This document shows, in pieces, positions 36,272 to 44,903 of a DNA stretch of 63,135 nucleotides. This stretch comes from Flavobacteria bacterium GWA2_35_26 (lineage in GTDB: Bacteria; Bacteroidota; Bacteroidia; Flavobacteriales; Flavobacteriaceae): the NCBI GenBank assembly GCA_001800905.1, contig MGWH01000005.1:120303-183437 (forward strand), read 5' to 3'. The position numbers and the translations under genes are program-made. Each line of letters begins with the position of its first letter. Positions within the stretch are counted from its first letter, which is position 1. The notes below the pieces were generated by a model, which worked only from the letters and a program-made list of their open reading frames with translations, was not told the origin of the DNA and searched no databases.

Positions 36272-37648
36272 ATGAAAAAATCATTAATAGTAGGAGTACT
36301 TTTCTTTAATGGAATAGCAATGCTAGCACAATCAAATGACGAACAAGTTATAAAAGATATCTATAAATCAGGTTTAACCAATGCCAAATGCTATTCTTGG
36401 CTTGATCATTTATCAAATAAAATTGGAGCTCGTTTGTCGGGTTCTGACAATGCTGAGAAAGCAGTACAGTATACCAAAGCTCAATTAGAAACTTTAGGGT
36501 TAGACAAGGTCTATTTGCAAGAAATGATGGTGCCAAAATGGGTTCGAGGGGAAAAAGAAACGGCTTACATTTTAGATAATAAAACGAAAATTAGCGTTCC
36601 TATTGCTGCTTTAGGTGGATCTGTTGCCACTTCAAAAAATGGATTGACAGCAGCGGTTATCGAAGTACAGGGAATTGAAGACTTAAAAAAATGGGGTGAC
36701 CAAATCAAAGGTAAAATTGTTTTTTACAATCGACCAATGGATCCCACTTTTATTGAAACTTTCAAATCGTATGGCGGTTGTGTAGATCAACGTTATGCAG
36801 GAGCTAAAGAAGCGGCTAAATTGGGAGCAGTAGGAACAATTGTTCGTTCGATGAATTTGCGCTTGGATGATTTTCCGCATACTGGAGCACAGAGTTATGG
36901 CGATTTGTCACCAGCGGAATATATTCCAACAGCTGCGATTAGCACCAATGGCGCCGAATTGTTAAGCCAAAAATTAAAAGCCAATCCCAATTTGAAATTC
37001 TACTTCAAGCAATCTTGTGAACAAATGCCCGACGCACTTTCGTATAATGTAATTGGAGAAATTAAAGGAAGTGAGCATCCAGAGAATATTATGGTTGTTG
37101 GTGGACATTTGGATTCATGGGATTTAGCTGATGGTTCGCATGATGATGGTGCAGGTGTAGTTCAGAGTATGGAAACGTTACGTATTTTTAAACAGATTGG
37201 TTACAAACCTAAAAATACAATCCGAGTGGTGTTATTTATGAATGAAGAAAATGGAGGTAGAGGAGGTAAAAAATACGCTGAGTTAGCACAAACTAATAAT
37301 GAAAATCACATTTTCGCTTTAGAAAGTGATTCGGGGGGATTTAGCCCAAGAGGTTTTTCTATTGAAGCTGACGATGCCAATTATCAAAAAATCCTTTCTT
37401 GGAAAAACTTATTTGAGCCGTATTTGATTCATAGTTTTGTAAAAGGAGGTGCTGGTGCTGATATTAATCCGTTAAGTTCTGGTAAAATTGTTAAAGCTGG
37501 CTTGAAACCAGATTCACAGCGTTACTTTGATTACCACCACTCATTGAATGACAATTTTGATGCTATCAATAAAAGAGAGCTAGAATTAGGTGCAGCAACG
37601 ATGACATCTTTACTGTATCTGATGGATCAAAATGGGATAATCAAATAA
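36272..37648 (+). CDS. M28 family peptidase, carboxypeptidase Q-like
   Basis: Exported two-zinc exopeptidase of 458 aa with a signal peptide (about 1-20, ending AMLAQ). It has a protease-associated insert (about 120-240) between the N-terminal part and the catalytic domain, as in carboxypeptidase Q/PGCP. Zinc ligands are in VGGHLDSWD (His, Asp), SHDDGAGVV (bridging Asp) and FMNEENGGRGG (Glu-Glu), with a final His in YFDYHHSLNDNFD. Not homologous in detail to the shorter M28 protein at 18.1-19.1 kb. Monocistronic, with a terminator. Confidence 0.9.
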   Translation: MKKSLIVGVLFFNGIAMLAQSNDEQVIKDIYKSGLTNAKCYSWLDHLSNKIGARLSGSDNAEKAVQYTKAQLETLGLDKVYLQEMMVPKWVRGEKETAYILDNKTKISVPIAALGGSVATSKNGLTAAVIEVQGIEDLKKWGDQIKGKIVFYNRPMDPTFIETFKSYGGCVDQRYAGAKEAAKLGAVGTIVRSMNLRLDDFPHTGAQSYGDLSPAEYIPTAAISTNGAELLSQKLKANPNLKFYFKQSCEQMPDALSYNVIGEIKGSEHPENIMVVGGHLDSWDLADGSHDDGAGVVQSMETLRIFKQIGYKPKNTIRVVLFMNEENGGRGGKKYAELAQTNNENHIFALESDSGGFSPRGFSIEADDANYQKILSWKNLFEPYLIHSFVKGGAGADINPLSSGKIVKAGLKPDSQRYFDYHHSLNDNFDAINKRELELGAATMTSLLYLMDQNGIIK

Positions 37649-37649
37649 T

Positions 37650-37680
37650 AAAAAAAGGCTTCGAAAGAAGCCTTTTTTTT
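37650..37680. terminator. Bidirectional terminator
   Basis: Stem AAAAAAGGCTTC/GAAGCCTTTTTT with GAAA loop between convergent genes. Confidence 0.9.
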
Positions 37681-37690
37681 ATAAGTGGAA

Positions 37691-38530
37691 TTAAATTCTA
37701 AATATTCCCCCGAAAGCAATAATTTTTTGAAAGAAAAAGAATTCTTGAGAGGCCCAATCGTCATCGCTATTGGTAGTTTGAATATCTGGCATGTTGATGT
37801 ATCCGCCTTTTATTTCTGTTTGAATATAAAAATGCTTGAAAAAAGTTAGATTTAAACCAGCTTTTACAGAAGCACCATATCCAGACACATGAAAGTCATC
37901 ATGGCGTTCTTTCCCTAAGAGTGTACTATTGGTTTTTGGGTATAACATTCCAACACCTACACCCTCTGTTAGATTGATTTGAATTTTATCGGTGTCTTCA
38001 ATTGAAAATATTTTTGAAATATCATCATGTCGAGAGATTTCAGTATTTACATAATTTAAACCGTCAGTGTGTTCAAACATCAAGAAGTTTTCGGTTAGTA
38101 CAACAGGGGTATTATTATACAAGTTACCAAAAGTGGGACGTGTTCCAATATAACCTGTAATATTTGCTGTTTGATTTTGAGTCATAACATACTTCATATG
38201 ATCAACCCCAATAGCAATACTATAATGATCATTAACGAAGTAACCCATTCGAAAATTAGTTTGTGGAATGGTCATTCGACCCGGGTTGATGTAATCAATA
38301 TGCCAACCTTTAGGTTTGTCATGAGCAGTTGCATTATGAATGGTGAAATCATAACTAATCCCTTTAAAAGTAATGTCTGATTTAGAATAGGTTTCGCGGT
38401 TTCCTCCCCAAGAAATAAAGAATTTTCCTTTGTTATGAGCAGTGTATTTATCTTGAATTTTTATGGTTTCCTGTGAAAATACAGAAAGTGTAATGAAAAG
38501 TAAAGCGCTAGATAAAATTAAATTTTTCAA
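37691..38530 (-). CDS. Outer-membrane beta-barrel-like protein, unknown function
   Basis: Exported protein of 279 aa: signal peptide (about 1-19, ending VFSQ), then alternating strand-like segments with aromatic belts (GKFFISWGGNRETYS, FFQKIIAFGGIFRI) and a terminal aromatic-x-Ile end typical of outer-membrane barrels. Possible small barrel of eight or more strands. No enzymatic motif recognised. Homologous proteins occur as unannotated single genes in flavobacteria as far as I can judge. It lies 17 bases downstream of kdsA on the same strand, so it may be co-transcribed with a lipopolysaccharide-precursor gene. Confidence 0.68.
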   Translation of the reverse strand: MKNLILSSALLFITLSVFSQETIKIQDKYTAHNKGKFFISWGGNRETYSKSDITFKGISYDFTIHNATAHDKPKGWHIDYINPGRMTIPQTNFRMGYFVNDHYSIAIGVDHMKYVMTQNQTANITGYIGTRPTFGNLYNNTPVVLTENFLMFEHTDGLNYVNTEISRHDDISKIFSIEDTDKIQINLTEGVGVGMLYPKTNSTLLGKERHDDFHVSGYGASVKAGLNLTFFKHFYIQTEIKGGYINMPDIQTTNSDDDWASQEFFFFQKIIAFGGIFRI

Positions 38531-38547
38531 TGAAATTAGGTATTAAT

Positions 38548-39366
38548 TTAAAATTGATTTATCGTTTTTCGGATAGCTACTAATTTGGTCATTAAGTCTT
38601 CAAAATAATCCAAATGCAGCATATTCGCCCCGTCACTTTTTGCATTAGCTGGGTCAAAATGGGTTTCGATGAAAATTCCGTCTACACCAACTGCAATTCC
38701 TGCTTTAGCAACGGTTTCAATCATATCAGGTCTTCCACCAGTTACACCTGCTGTTTGGTTAGGTTGTTGTAAGGAATGCGTAACATCTAATACTGTTGTA
38801 GCGTATTGTTGCATCGTAGGGATTCCTCTGTAGTCTACAATCATATCTTGGTAACCAAACATAGTTCCTCTATCGGTAACCATGACGTTTTGGTTGTTGC
38901 AATCCAATACTTTTTGAACGGCATGTTTCATACTTTCTGGACTCATGAATTGTCCTTTTTTCAAATTAACGGTTCTTCCTGTATTGGCAGCAGCCACTAC
39001 TAAATCGGTTTGGCGAACTAAAAACGCAGGTATTTGTAATACATCTACATATTGTGCTGCCATATCAGCATCTTCATTAGTATGAATATCCGTAACTGTT
39101 GGTACACCAAAAGTTTCGGATACTTTACGTAATATTTGTAGTGCTTTTTCATCACCAATTCCTGAGAAGCTATCAATTCTAGAACGATTCGCTTTTTTAA
39201 AGGAGCCTTTAAAAACAAAAGGAATTTCTAATTTGTCTGTAATACCAACTAATTTTTCAGCAATGCGTAAAGCCATTTCCTCGCCTTCAATAGCACAAGG
39301 ACCTGCTAATAAAAAGAAGTTACCACTTTCAGTATGTTTGATTTGTGGAATATGTTGTAGGTTCAT
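38548..39366 (-). CDS. kdsA: 3-deoxy-8-phosphooctulonate synthase
   Basis: Condenses arabinose-5-phosphate with phosphoenolpyruvate to KDO-8-phosphate for lipopolysaccharide inner core (272 aa from ATG 39366). Typical segments: FLLAGPCAIEGEE (PEP site), KGSFKKANRSR, TDIHTNEDA, LQIPAFLVRQTDL and GVTGGRPDM. An in-frame ATG three codons upstream (39375) is possible but less likely. A three-copy TTAGGAA repeat lies 32-52 bases upstream. The KDS pathway partner genes are not in the window. Confidence 0.96.
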   Translation of the reverse strand: MNLQHIPQIKHTESGNFFLLAGPCAIEGEEMALRIAEKLVGITDKLEIPFVFKGSFKKANRSRIDSFSGIGDEKALQILRKVSETFGVPTVTDIHTNEDADMAAQYVDVLQIPAFLVRQTDLVVAAANTGRTVNLKKGQFMSPESMKHAVQKVLDCNNQNVMVTDRGTMFGYQDMIVDYRGIPTMQQYATTVLDVTHSLQQPNQTAGVTGGRPDMIETVAKAGIAVGVDGIFIETHFDPANAKSDGANMLHLDYFEDLMTKLVAIRKTINQF

Positions 39367-39397
39367 AATAATCAATTTATATAAAGTGCAAAGGTAG

Positions 39398-39418
39398 TTA
39401 GGAATTAGGAATTAGGAA
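39398..39418. repeat. TTAGGAA x3 short tandem repeat
   Basis: Three exact 7-bp units in the intergenic region upstream of kdsA. Confidence 0.7.
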
Positions 39419-39451
39419 TTCGATTTTGAAACTATTTTTATTGTTGGATAT

Positions 39452-39482
39452 AAAAAAAGCCCTAACCTTCGTTAGAGCTTTT
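39452..39482 (-). terminator. Terminator of the MarR-nitroreductase-YceI operon
   Basis: On the minus strand AAAAGCTCTAAC/GTTAGGGCTTTT with GAAG loop and a following T run, 20 bases after the yceI stop. Confidence 0.88.
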
Positions 39483-39502
39483 CCTGTTTTGAATATTAAA
39501 TA

Positions 39503-40069
39503 TTAGAATTTCAAGCTAACTTCCAATTCAAATTCGTCAGCAATTGCTTTATCACCAATTGATGTAAAGAAAGTTCCAGAACCGTATTTGATATCGTATT
39601 TTGTTCTGTCTACCATGAATTTAGTTGAAGCAGAGTTAGCAGTTGTAGCTAAGTCAAAAGTTACTGGTTTAGTAATTCCTTTGATAGTTAAGTCTGCAGT
39701 TACAGTAAATACGTTAGCCGATTTTACAGCAACTTTTTTGAATGCTAATTTAGCAGTTGGGAATTTCTCTGTACCAAAGAAATCATCTGCTTTTAAGTGT
39801 CCATTTAATTTCCCTTGGTATTCACCTTGTAGATCTGTAGCAGTTAATGAAGTCATGTCTACTGTAAAGTTTCCACCAGCTACTTTTTTTCCTTTGAAAA
39901 CTAAAGCACCTTCTTTAAAGTTTACAGTTCCATTGTGTTGACCAGTTACTTTTTTTCCTAACCAGTTGATTGAACTTTTTGCAGCGTCAATTTTTTTAGT
40001 TTGAGCTGATACTGATACTGTAGCGAATGCTACTACTAATGCTAACGCAATTGATTTTAAATTTTTCAT
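39503..40069 (-). CDS. YceI family protein, exported
   Basis: Lipocalin-like YceI protein of 188 aa with signal peptide (about 1-22, ending SVSAQ). The family binds polyprenyl or amphiphilic ligands in an extended beta-barrel; segments such as KSSINWLGKKVTGQHNGTVNF, FTVDMTSLTATDL and KFMVDRTKYDIKYGSG match it. The start at 40069 gives the signal peptide; a longer frame from 40165 would overlap the nitroreductase gene. It is the third gene of the MarR operon, 25 bases after the nitroreductase, a combination often seen where MarR senses quinones or other electrophiles. Confidence 0.92.
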   Translation of the reverse strand: MKNLKSIALALVVAFATVSVSAQTKKIDAAKSSINWLGKKVTGQHNGTVNFKEGALVFKGKKVAGGNFTVDMTSLTATDLQGEYQGKLNGHLKADDFFGTEKFPTAKLAFKKVAVKSANVFTVTADLTIKGITKPVTFDLATTANSASTKFMVDRTKYDIKYGSGTFFTSIGDKAIADEFELEVSLKF

Positions 40070-40094
40070 TTGTTTTAAATTTTGATTGTTAATA

Positions 40095-40727
40095 TTAAAG
40101 TGTGATAAATAATTCTTCGTTTGATTTTCTAACTTTTTTGTAATGCTGTGTAGCATCTTCCTCATGTCTGTATCCTATTGGAGCTAATAAAGTAGCATTC
40201 AAACCAAGTTGATCTAAACCTAGGATTTCATTTACTTGAGCAGGAATAAATCCTTCCATTGGCGTAACATCAATATGAAGTTCGGCAGCAGCATTCAATA
40301 AATTTCCTAAAGCTAAATAAGTTTGTTTTGCTGTCCAAATGTTTCTCACTTCTTCTGGTAAACCAGTAATATTTCCTTTCATATAATCCACATACCCTTG
40401 AATGGCTTCTAATGGCAATTCTCTTGTTTTGCAAATGGTAGTTGCTAATTGATCAATTCCAGCTTCACCGAAATTCAATTCATTGGCAAAAACCAATAGG
40501 TGAGAGGCATCAGCAACTTGAGCTTGACCATAAGATGCTGCAACTAGTTTAGCTCTTAATTCAGGGTTTTCAACTATGAAAACTCGGTAAGGTTGTAAAC
40601 CGTATGAAGATGTACTCAAGCGAATTGCCTCTTTTAAAAATGCAATATCAGCGTCAGTAATTTTTTTGGTAGCATCAAATTTCTTCGTAGCGTATCTCCA
40701 ATTCTGGTTTTCTAAAAATGTACTCAT
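40095..40727 (-). CDS. Nitroreductase family NAD(P)H-dependent oxidoreductase
   Basis: FMN enzyme of 210 aa, the usual length. Nitroreductase features: WRYATKKFDATKKITDADI at the N-terminus (FMN phosphate Arg/Lys), RLSTSSYGLQPYRVFIVE (isoalloxazine contact), and PMEGFIPAQVNEILG with GYRHEED near the C-terminus. Likely reduces nitroaromatics or quinones. Middle gene of marR-nitroreductase-yceI; gaps of 15 and 25 bases. The upstream MarR promoter has strong palindromic operators, so the enzyme is probably inducible. Confidence 0.93.
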   Translation of the reverse strand: MSTFLENQNWRYATKKFDATKKITDADIAFLKEAIRLSTSSYGLQPYRVFIVENPELRAKLVAASYGQAQVADASHLLVFANELNFGEAGIDQLATTICKTRELPLEAIQGYVDYMKGNITGLPEEVRNIWTAKQTYLALGNLLNAAAELHIDVTPMEGFIPAQVNEILGLDQLGLNATLLAPIGYRHEEDATQHYKKVRKSNEELFITL

Positions 40728-40742
40728 AGTATTTTTTGTAGT

Positions 40743-41198
40743 TTATTGATTTCTAAATTTTTCTAGTAATTCGTTTAATTGTAAGCGTTCTTCCTCAGAT
40801 AACTTTTGAGAGTAGGACTCTTCGTGTATTTTAACTTTGGGTTCCAATTCAATTAATAAATCCAATCCTTTTTGGGTGATGGTCACCTCGATTTTTCTGC
40901 GGTTGGCAGGGCAAACTTCACGTGTTACTAATTCCTTTAGTAACAATTTATCGACTAATCGGGTAGTGTTGCTGGTTTTGGCTAACATTCGTTCTTGGAT
41001 CACAAACATATTAGTAGGTTTTCCTTTTTGACCTCTTAAAATTCGGAGTACATTAAATTGTTCTGATGAAATATCAAACGGTTTCAACATCTCATTAAAA
41101 CGCTCTGCAATTATGTTTTGGGTATACATAATGTTCATGATAATTTTTTTAGAATTATCCATGGGTACAGTTGATTTTAAAATGTCTTCGATTTTCAT
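40743..41198 (-). CDS. MarR family transcriptional regulator
   Basis: Winged-helix regulator of 151 aa. The DNA-binding part is TNMFVIQERMLAKTSNTTRLVDKLLLKELV, followed by the wing Cys-Pro-Ala-Asn-Arg-Arg-Lys-Ile. A single Cys in REVCPANRRK lies in the wing, which could serve as a redox switch (inference; MarR/DUF24-type sensors use Cys elsewhere). First gene of the operon with a nitroreductase and YceI. Its own promoter carries two 16-bp palindromes and a degenerate third. Confidence 0.92.
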   Translation of the reverse strand: MKIEDILKSTVPMDNSKKIIMNIMYTQNIIAERFNEMLKPFDISSEQFNVLRILRGQKGKPTNMFVIQERMLAKTSNTTRLVDKLLLKELVTREVCPANRRKIEVTITQKGLDLLIELEPKVKIHEESYSQKLSEEERLQLNELLEKFRNQ

Positions 41199-41259
41199 AT
41201 TTGTTAGTACGAAATTTGTAGATACAAATGTAATGTAAATATCATTTGTATATACAAAT
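41199..41259 (-). promoter_or_regulatory. MarR operators and promoter
   Basis: Two copies of ATTTGTA-N2-TACAAAT: 41214-41229 (ATTTGTAGATACAAAT) and 41244-41259 (ATTTGTATATACAAAT, perfect). Their centres are exactly 30 bases apart. A degenerate third copy (ATTTGTTAGTACGAAAT) covers 41199-41215. The -7 box TACATTTG on the minus strand (41232-41225) overlaps the first copy, and the second covers the -33 region. Strong candidate for autorepression. Confidence 0.8.
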
Positions 41260-41297
41260 AAATGTTATTGTTATGTTAAATTAATAAAGAATAAGTT

Positions 41298-42038
41298 TTA
41301 TTTCCAGTTCAATTGTAAGGCAAAACAGTTTTTGTCTTCTTTGGTAATGCTAAAAATACTAGTATTAGTTTCTGTGTTTTCGTGAATAATCACTGCGTCA
41401 TTTAACGAAAGCTCTTTCATAAAATTCATTTCGAAACTTGCAATTGCTTGGTTCAAAATTTTGGTTTCGTCGGCTAGATCCAAACACCATTCTAAATATT
41501 TGACATTATTAGCATGATTGACAATGTCCAAATCGGAGAGACGAACCGTTTTTTCAAACACCATTTCTTTGTCGTGATTCAGGTTTATTTTAGAAAAAGT
41601 TGCTTCAGTTGCCTTATTGTCCGGAAACAATTCGAAATGTTCATAAGGCAAAGCCAAGGCTTCGGGACGACGCAGTTCGGTATTGAAAACCGCCCAAAAG
41701 GTTTCTGATCCTACGATCTTTTTTCCATTGACATACATTTCTAAAGCACGTACTGAGCGGGAGTTTTCTAACGAATTTATCCAAGTCTTAACGGTAACTA
41801 CATCGCGCCATTTAGGCAATTCACTGATTTCGACACGCATTCTACTCAATACCCAAGCTTGGTGAAACTCCTGCATATCGGTAAAACTAATTCCGCCAAT
41901 CTCAGAATGGGCTGCAGCCGTCATTTGTAATAAATTACACAATTCGGTGTATTTCAAATAGCCGTTGGGTGCACATTGAGTGAAATTAATTTCCCATTCT
42001 TTGCTTAAAACAGAAGTAAAATTTGGAGCGATTGGCAT
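41298..42038 (-). CDS. Acyl-ACP thioesterase (FatA/FatB-like)
   Basis: Two-hotdog-domain thioesterase of 246 aa that releases fatty acids from acyl carrier protein. The first domain carries FTQCAPNGYLKYTELCNLLQ and the second VRLSDLDIVNHANNVKYLEWCLD, with the Asn-His of the catalytic network. Bacteroidota commonly carry one such enzyme. It is 8 bases downstream of miaA on the same strand, so co-transcribed, probably without functional connection. Start MPIAPNFTSVLSKEWEI. Confidence 0.9.
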   Translation of the reverse strand: MPIAPNFTSVLSKEWEINFTQCAPNGYLKYTELCNLLQMTAAAHSEIGGISFTDMQEFHQAWVLSRMRVEISELPKWRDVVTVKTWINSLENSRSVRALEMYVNGKKIVGSETFWAVFNTELRRPEALALPYEHFELFPDNKATEATFSKINLNHDKEMVFEKTVRLSDLDIVNHANNVKYLEWCLDLADETKILNQAIASFEMNFMKELSLNDAVIIHENTETNTSIFSITKEDKNCFALQLNWK

Positions 42039-42046
42039 ATATTGAA

Positions 42047-42976
42047 TTATGAATTTTGTTTAAAGGATGTCTTGATATATTGGATGATTTCATTTCGGTC
42101 AGTCAAATAATCAAACCATTGGGCATTTTCAGTTCTTTTGAACCAGGTCAATTGGCGTTTGGAAAAACGGCGGGTGTTTTTTTTGATTTCTTCAATGGCA
42201 AAGTCTAGACTATCATCTCCATCAAAATATCGGAATAACTCTTTATAACCGACGGTTTGTAATGCGTTTAATTCTTTGTGAGGATACAATTGTTCGGCTT
42301 CCGCCAAAAGCCCTTCGTTCATCATGATATCTACTCGTTGATTGATTCGGTCATACATCACGCTTCGTTCTGCTTCCAAACCAATAATGATAGGCGTAAA
42401 ATCGCGATTGTTTTTTGCTTGATTCAAGAAAGAGGAGTAGGGTTTTCCAGTGCCAATACATACTTCTACAAATCGCATTATGCGTTGCGGGTTTTGAAGT
42501 GTTTGCGGATTTTCCAAACTTATTTTTTTAAAATAGTTTGAATCTAAAAGGGCTAATTGTTCTTGCAAATAAGAAATTCCGTGTAGCTCGTATTTTGCAT
42601 TTATTTCTGCACGAACTGAAGCCTCAATATCTAGAAAGGAATCAAATCCTTTTAAAATAGCATCAACATACAAACCAGAACCTCCTACCAAAATAGCAAA
42701 ATCATTGGTTTTAAATAATTCGTTGAGTTGGGCAATGGCCTCTTTTTCAAAATCACCAACGCTATAGTTTTCAAAAATGGATTTATTTTGAATGAAATGA
42801 TGTGGAGCAGCAGCCAATTCTTCATTACTAGGAACAGCGGTGCCAATGCGCATTTCTTTAAAAAATTGTCGGCTGTCGCACGAAATAATCTCACATTGGA
42901 ACTGTTGTGCCAAAGCAATGCTTAAGGAAGTTTTTCCTATAGCAGTGGGGCCAATGATAGTAATGAGGTATTTCAT
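42047..42976 (-). CDS. miaA: tRNA dimethylallyltransferase
   Basis: Adds a dimethylallyl group to N6 of A37 in tRNAs that read UNN codons. 309 aa, normal. P-loop GPTAIGKTSLS (10-20), the conserved SCDSRQFFKEMRIGTA, VGGSGLYVDAI and the tail helices KKNTRRFSKRQLTWFKR that include the zinc-free tRNA-binding region. First gene of miaA-thioesterase. A REP-like repeat lies upstream. Confidence 0.96.
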   Translation of the reverse strand: MKYLITIIGPTAIGKTSLSIALAQQFQCEIISCDSRQFFKEMRIGTAVPSNEELAAAPHHFIQNKSIFENYSVGDFEKEAIAQLNELFKTNDFAILVGGSGLYVDAILKGFDSFLDIEASVRAEINAKYELHGISYLQEQLALLDSNYFKKISLENPQTLQNPQRIMRFVEVCIGTGKPYSSFLNQAKNNRDFTPIIIGLEAERSVMYDRINQRVDIMMNEGLLAEAEQLYPHKELNALQTVGYKELFRYFDGDDSLDFAIEEIKKNTRRFSKRQLTWFKRTENAQWFDYLTDRNEIIQYIKTSFKQNS

Positions 42977-42995
42977 CTGTGTATTCTAAACGTGT

Positions 42996-43066
42996 TCTAG
43001 CCCCGATTGAAGTGAAAATCCTTTGCTTTAAAGCAAAGATTGTAACGGAAAGCGGGAATAGCTCCT
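42996..43066. repeat. REP-like foldback repeat upstream of miaA
   Basis: The 18-bp perfect palindrome CTTTGCTTTAAAGCAAAG (43021-43038) is framed by TAGCCCCG on the left and AGCGGGAATAGCTCC on the right, so the whole segment can fold into a branched cruciform. Elements with very similar words are, to my knowledge, dispersed in flavobacterial intergenic regions; only one copy is in the window. Confidence 0.55.
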
Positions 43067-43072
43067 AATAAA

Positions 43073-44434
43073 TTAAAACGAAATTACTTTTAGCGATTTA
43101 CTTTTCCTAATTTGTCCTTGAATAATTGTTTTGGCATCGCGGTTGTGTTGCATTGGAATCAAAATGTTTTTTAAGACTTCAATGTTGGTCACTTGATAAT
43201 TCAAATCATAAAATGCGTAGCCTTTGTAAATACCATTTTCAATTAGCACAACGGAACGTTCGTTTATAGTTCGGCCACGGTCAAGTAGCACTATATTTTT
43301 GCTTTCGAAACTATTTTCAGTAATTAATTTTTGTACACGTGCATTGTATTCTTCGGCCGTAATTTTGCCAATACAAGCGCCATCACATTCCTTGATTTTA
43401 TATTGAAAACAGTCGGCATTGGTTTGGTATAGGCCAGTCAATTTTTGGCACAAACGGTATTTTTCGGTAATGCGAAAAAGAGCATTTTTACCTTCTTGTA
43501 AAGTGGTAAAAGAGGTGATTTCTTTTTTGCGACCGTCTACTTTTTGCAACCCTAAGTTTAAGTAGCCGTTGCTGTCTTTTTCGGCATACAAAGCCCATTC
43601 AAAGATACTTTTGCGTTGCGCACGATTATAAACGGGCTTGTTGATTTTGATTTCTTCGCTTTCTTTTAAAAGCGCAATCAATTCGCTACCGGTTTCTTCA
43701 GGAGTAACAGAATATACCTCTCGTTGTATTTTTTTAGACTTGGTAGAAGTTCCTGTAAAATGTTGGTTGATTCGCTTTTTAATGTTGCGGCTTTTGCCAA
43801 TATAAATCAAATCGCCTTTTTCGTTATGAATGTAATATATTCCTGTTTTTGAAGGCAAATGTTCTACAATATCCAACAATTTTGGTGCAATTCCCTTTTG
43901 TATTTCCTGTTTGATATAATCGTTTAAAATTTGCTTCTCGACATCTTTTTCCAAGAGCATTTTAAACAATTTGGTGGTAGCAATAGCATCGCCACTTGCT
44001 CGATGTCGGTCGGACATTGGAATCCCTAATGCGCGAACTAATTTCCCTAAACTGTACGAAGGTTGGTCCGGAATTAATTTTTTTGACAATTCTACTGTAC
44101 ACAATGTTTTGGCTTGAAAATCATAGCCAAGACGTTTGAATTCGGTGCGTAAAATTCGGTAATCAAAGGAGGCATTGTGGGCGACAATTACGCAATCGGA
44201 AGTGATTTCGATGATGCGTTTCGCTACTTCAAAAAACTTGGGTGCCGAACGCAACATGGCGTTATTAATTCCGGTTAATTTGACCACAAAAGGTTGAATA
44301 GGAATTTCGGGATTGACTAAACTAATGAATTGATCCACTACCTCGTGACCATCAAATTTGTATATGGCGATTTCGGTAATTCCTTCTTCGTTGAATTGAC
44401 CTCCGGTAGTTTCTATGTCAAGTATACAGTACAT
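43073..44434 (-). CDS. DnaQ-like exonuclease with GIY-YIG (UvrC-N) domain
   Basis: Fusion of 453 aa. N-terminal DEDDh 3'-5' exonuclease (1-165): ILDIETTGG, then VIVAHNASFDYRIL and the HRASGDAIAT motif. Second part: GIY-YIG nuclease domain (about 190-270) with GIYYIHNEKGDLIYIGKSRNI, like the UvrC N-terminus/Cho nuclease. C-terminal segment with FQYKIKECDGACIGK similar to UvrC linker. Probable repair or nucleic-acid processing role. ATG 44434 gives the exonuclease start; a longer frame from 44452 enters a tandem-repeat tract. Upstream is a four-helix-bundle gene. Confidence 0.9.
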   Translation of the reverse strand: MYCILDIETTGGQFNEEGITEIAIYKFDGHEVVDQFISLVNPEIPIQPFVVKLTGINNAMLRSAPKFFEVAKRIIEITSDCVIVAHNASFDYRILRTEFKRLGYDFQAKTLCTVELSKKLIPDQPSYSLGKLVRALGIPMSDRHRASGDAIATTKLFKMLLEKDVEKQILNDYIKQEIQKGIAPKLLDIVEHLPSKTGIYYIHNEKGDLIYIGKSRNIKKRINQHFTGTSTKSKKIQREVYSVTPEETGSELIALLKESEEIKINKPVYNRAQRKSIFEWALYAEKDSNGYLNLGLQKVDGRKKEITSFTTLQEGKNALFRITEKYRLCQKLTGLYQTNADCFQYKIKECDGACIGKITAEEYNARVQKLITENSFESKNIVLLDRGRTINERSVVLIENGIYKGYAFYDLNYQVTNIEVLKNILIPMQHNRDAKTIIQGQIRKSKSLKVISF

Positions 44435-44441
44435 TTTCAAT

Positions 44442-44513
44442 ATCAATTTCAATAATCAATTTCAAAAATCAATTTCAATCACCATAAATTTAAAATTTAG
44501 AATTTTGAAATTG
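44442..44513. repeat. 13-bp tandem repeats and inverted copy
   Basis: Three units with core ATCAATTTCAA at 44442-44452, 44455-44465 and 44468-44478 (period 13), starting 8 bases from the exonuclease ATG. An inverted copy TTGAAATTG at 44505-44513 pairs with CAATTTCAA (44470-44478). Placed between the exonuclease and four-helix-bundle genes. Confidence 0.75.
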
Positions 44514-44534
44514 CAATTAAGATTGATATGGAAG

Positions 44535-44903
44535 TTATTTTTTATTTATAATCATTTTAGAAGCAATAGCAATTAATTCTTCGACTTCAATTAATAGAGA
44601 ATCTCTGACAACCTCATTTCCTTCTTTAATGTAATTTAATATTTTTAAAGAATTTCTAGATTCTTTAAGTTCTTTAACAACTAAAGTGAGTTTAAAAATA
44701 AAATCTTTATCTGATATAGTACCCTGAGCTTCTCCAAAATTTAAAGTTGAACTTCCAGAGGATCTAATCAATTGATTTTTATAATATTCATTTTCAAATG
44801 ATTTGCTCAAATTTCTTGTAAAGAAAATACATTCCCCAGCAAAACGAACTAGTCTATCTTCAAAATTGAATACTTTTTCGCTAAAAATGGAATTGTCTTG
44901 CAT
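44535..44903 (-). CDS. Four-helix-bundle protein (S23/IVP-type)
   Basis: Small protein of 122 aa rich in charged helices, beginning FEDRLVRFAGECIFFTRNLSKSF and with the family words YYKNQLIRSSGSSTLNFGEAQG and KELKESRNSLKIL. The family was first found as ORFs inside 23S rRNA intervening sequences and is related in fold to the Avd proteins of diversity-generating retroelements; here there is no rRNA gene or reverse transcriptase. It sits between yggS and the exonuclease, which are on the same strand, and is flanked on the downstream side by 13-bp tandem repeats. Function unknown; possibly an inserted accessory gene. Confidence 0.85.
   Translation of the reverse strand: MQDNSIFSEKVFNFEDRLVRFAGECIFFTRNLSKSFENEYYKNQLIRSSGSSTLNFGEAQGTISDKDFIFKLTLVVKELKESRNSLKILNYIKEGNEVVRDSLLIEVEELIAIASKMIINKK

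Noticed and set aside
44442..44480. 13-bp tandem repeats as a CRISPR array
   Set aside because: Units are head to tail with 2-base separators, no spacers and no cas genes.
44535..44903. Avd accessory protein of a diversity-generating retroelement
   Set aside because: No reverse transcriptase, template repeat or variable repeat in the neighbourhood; plain four-helix-bundle family is the safer call.
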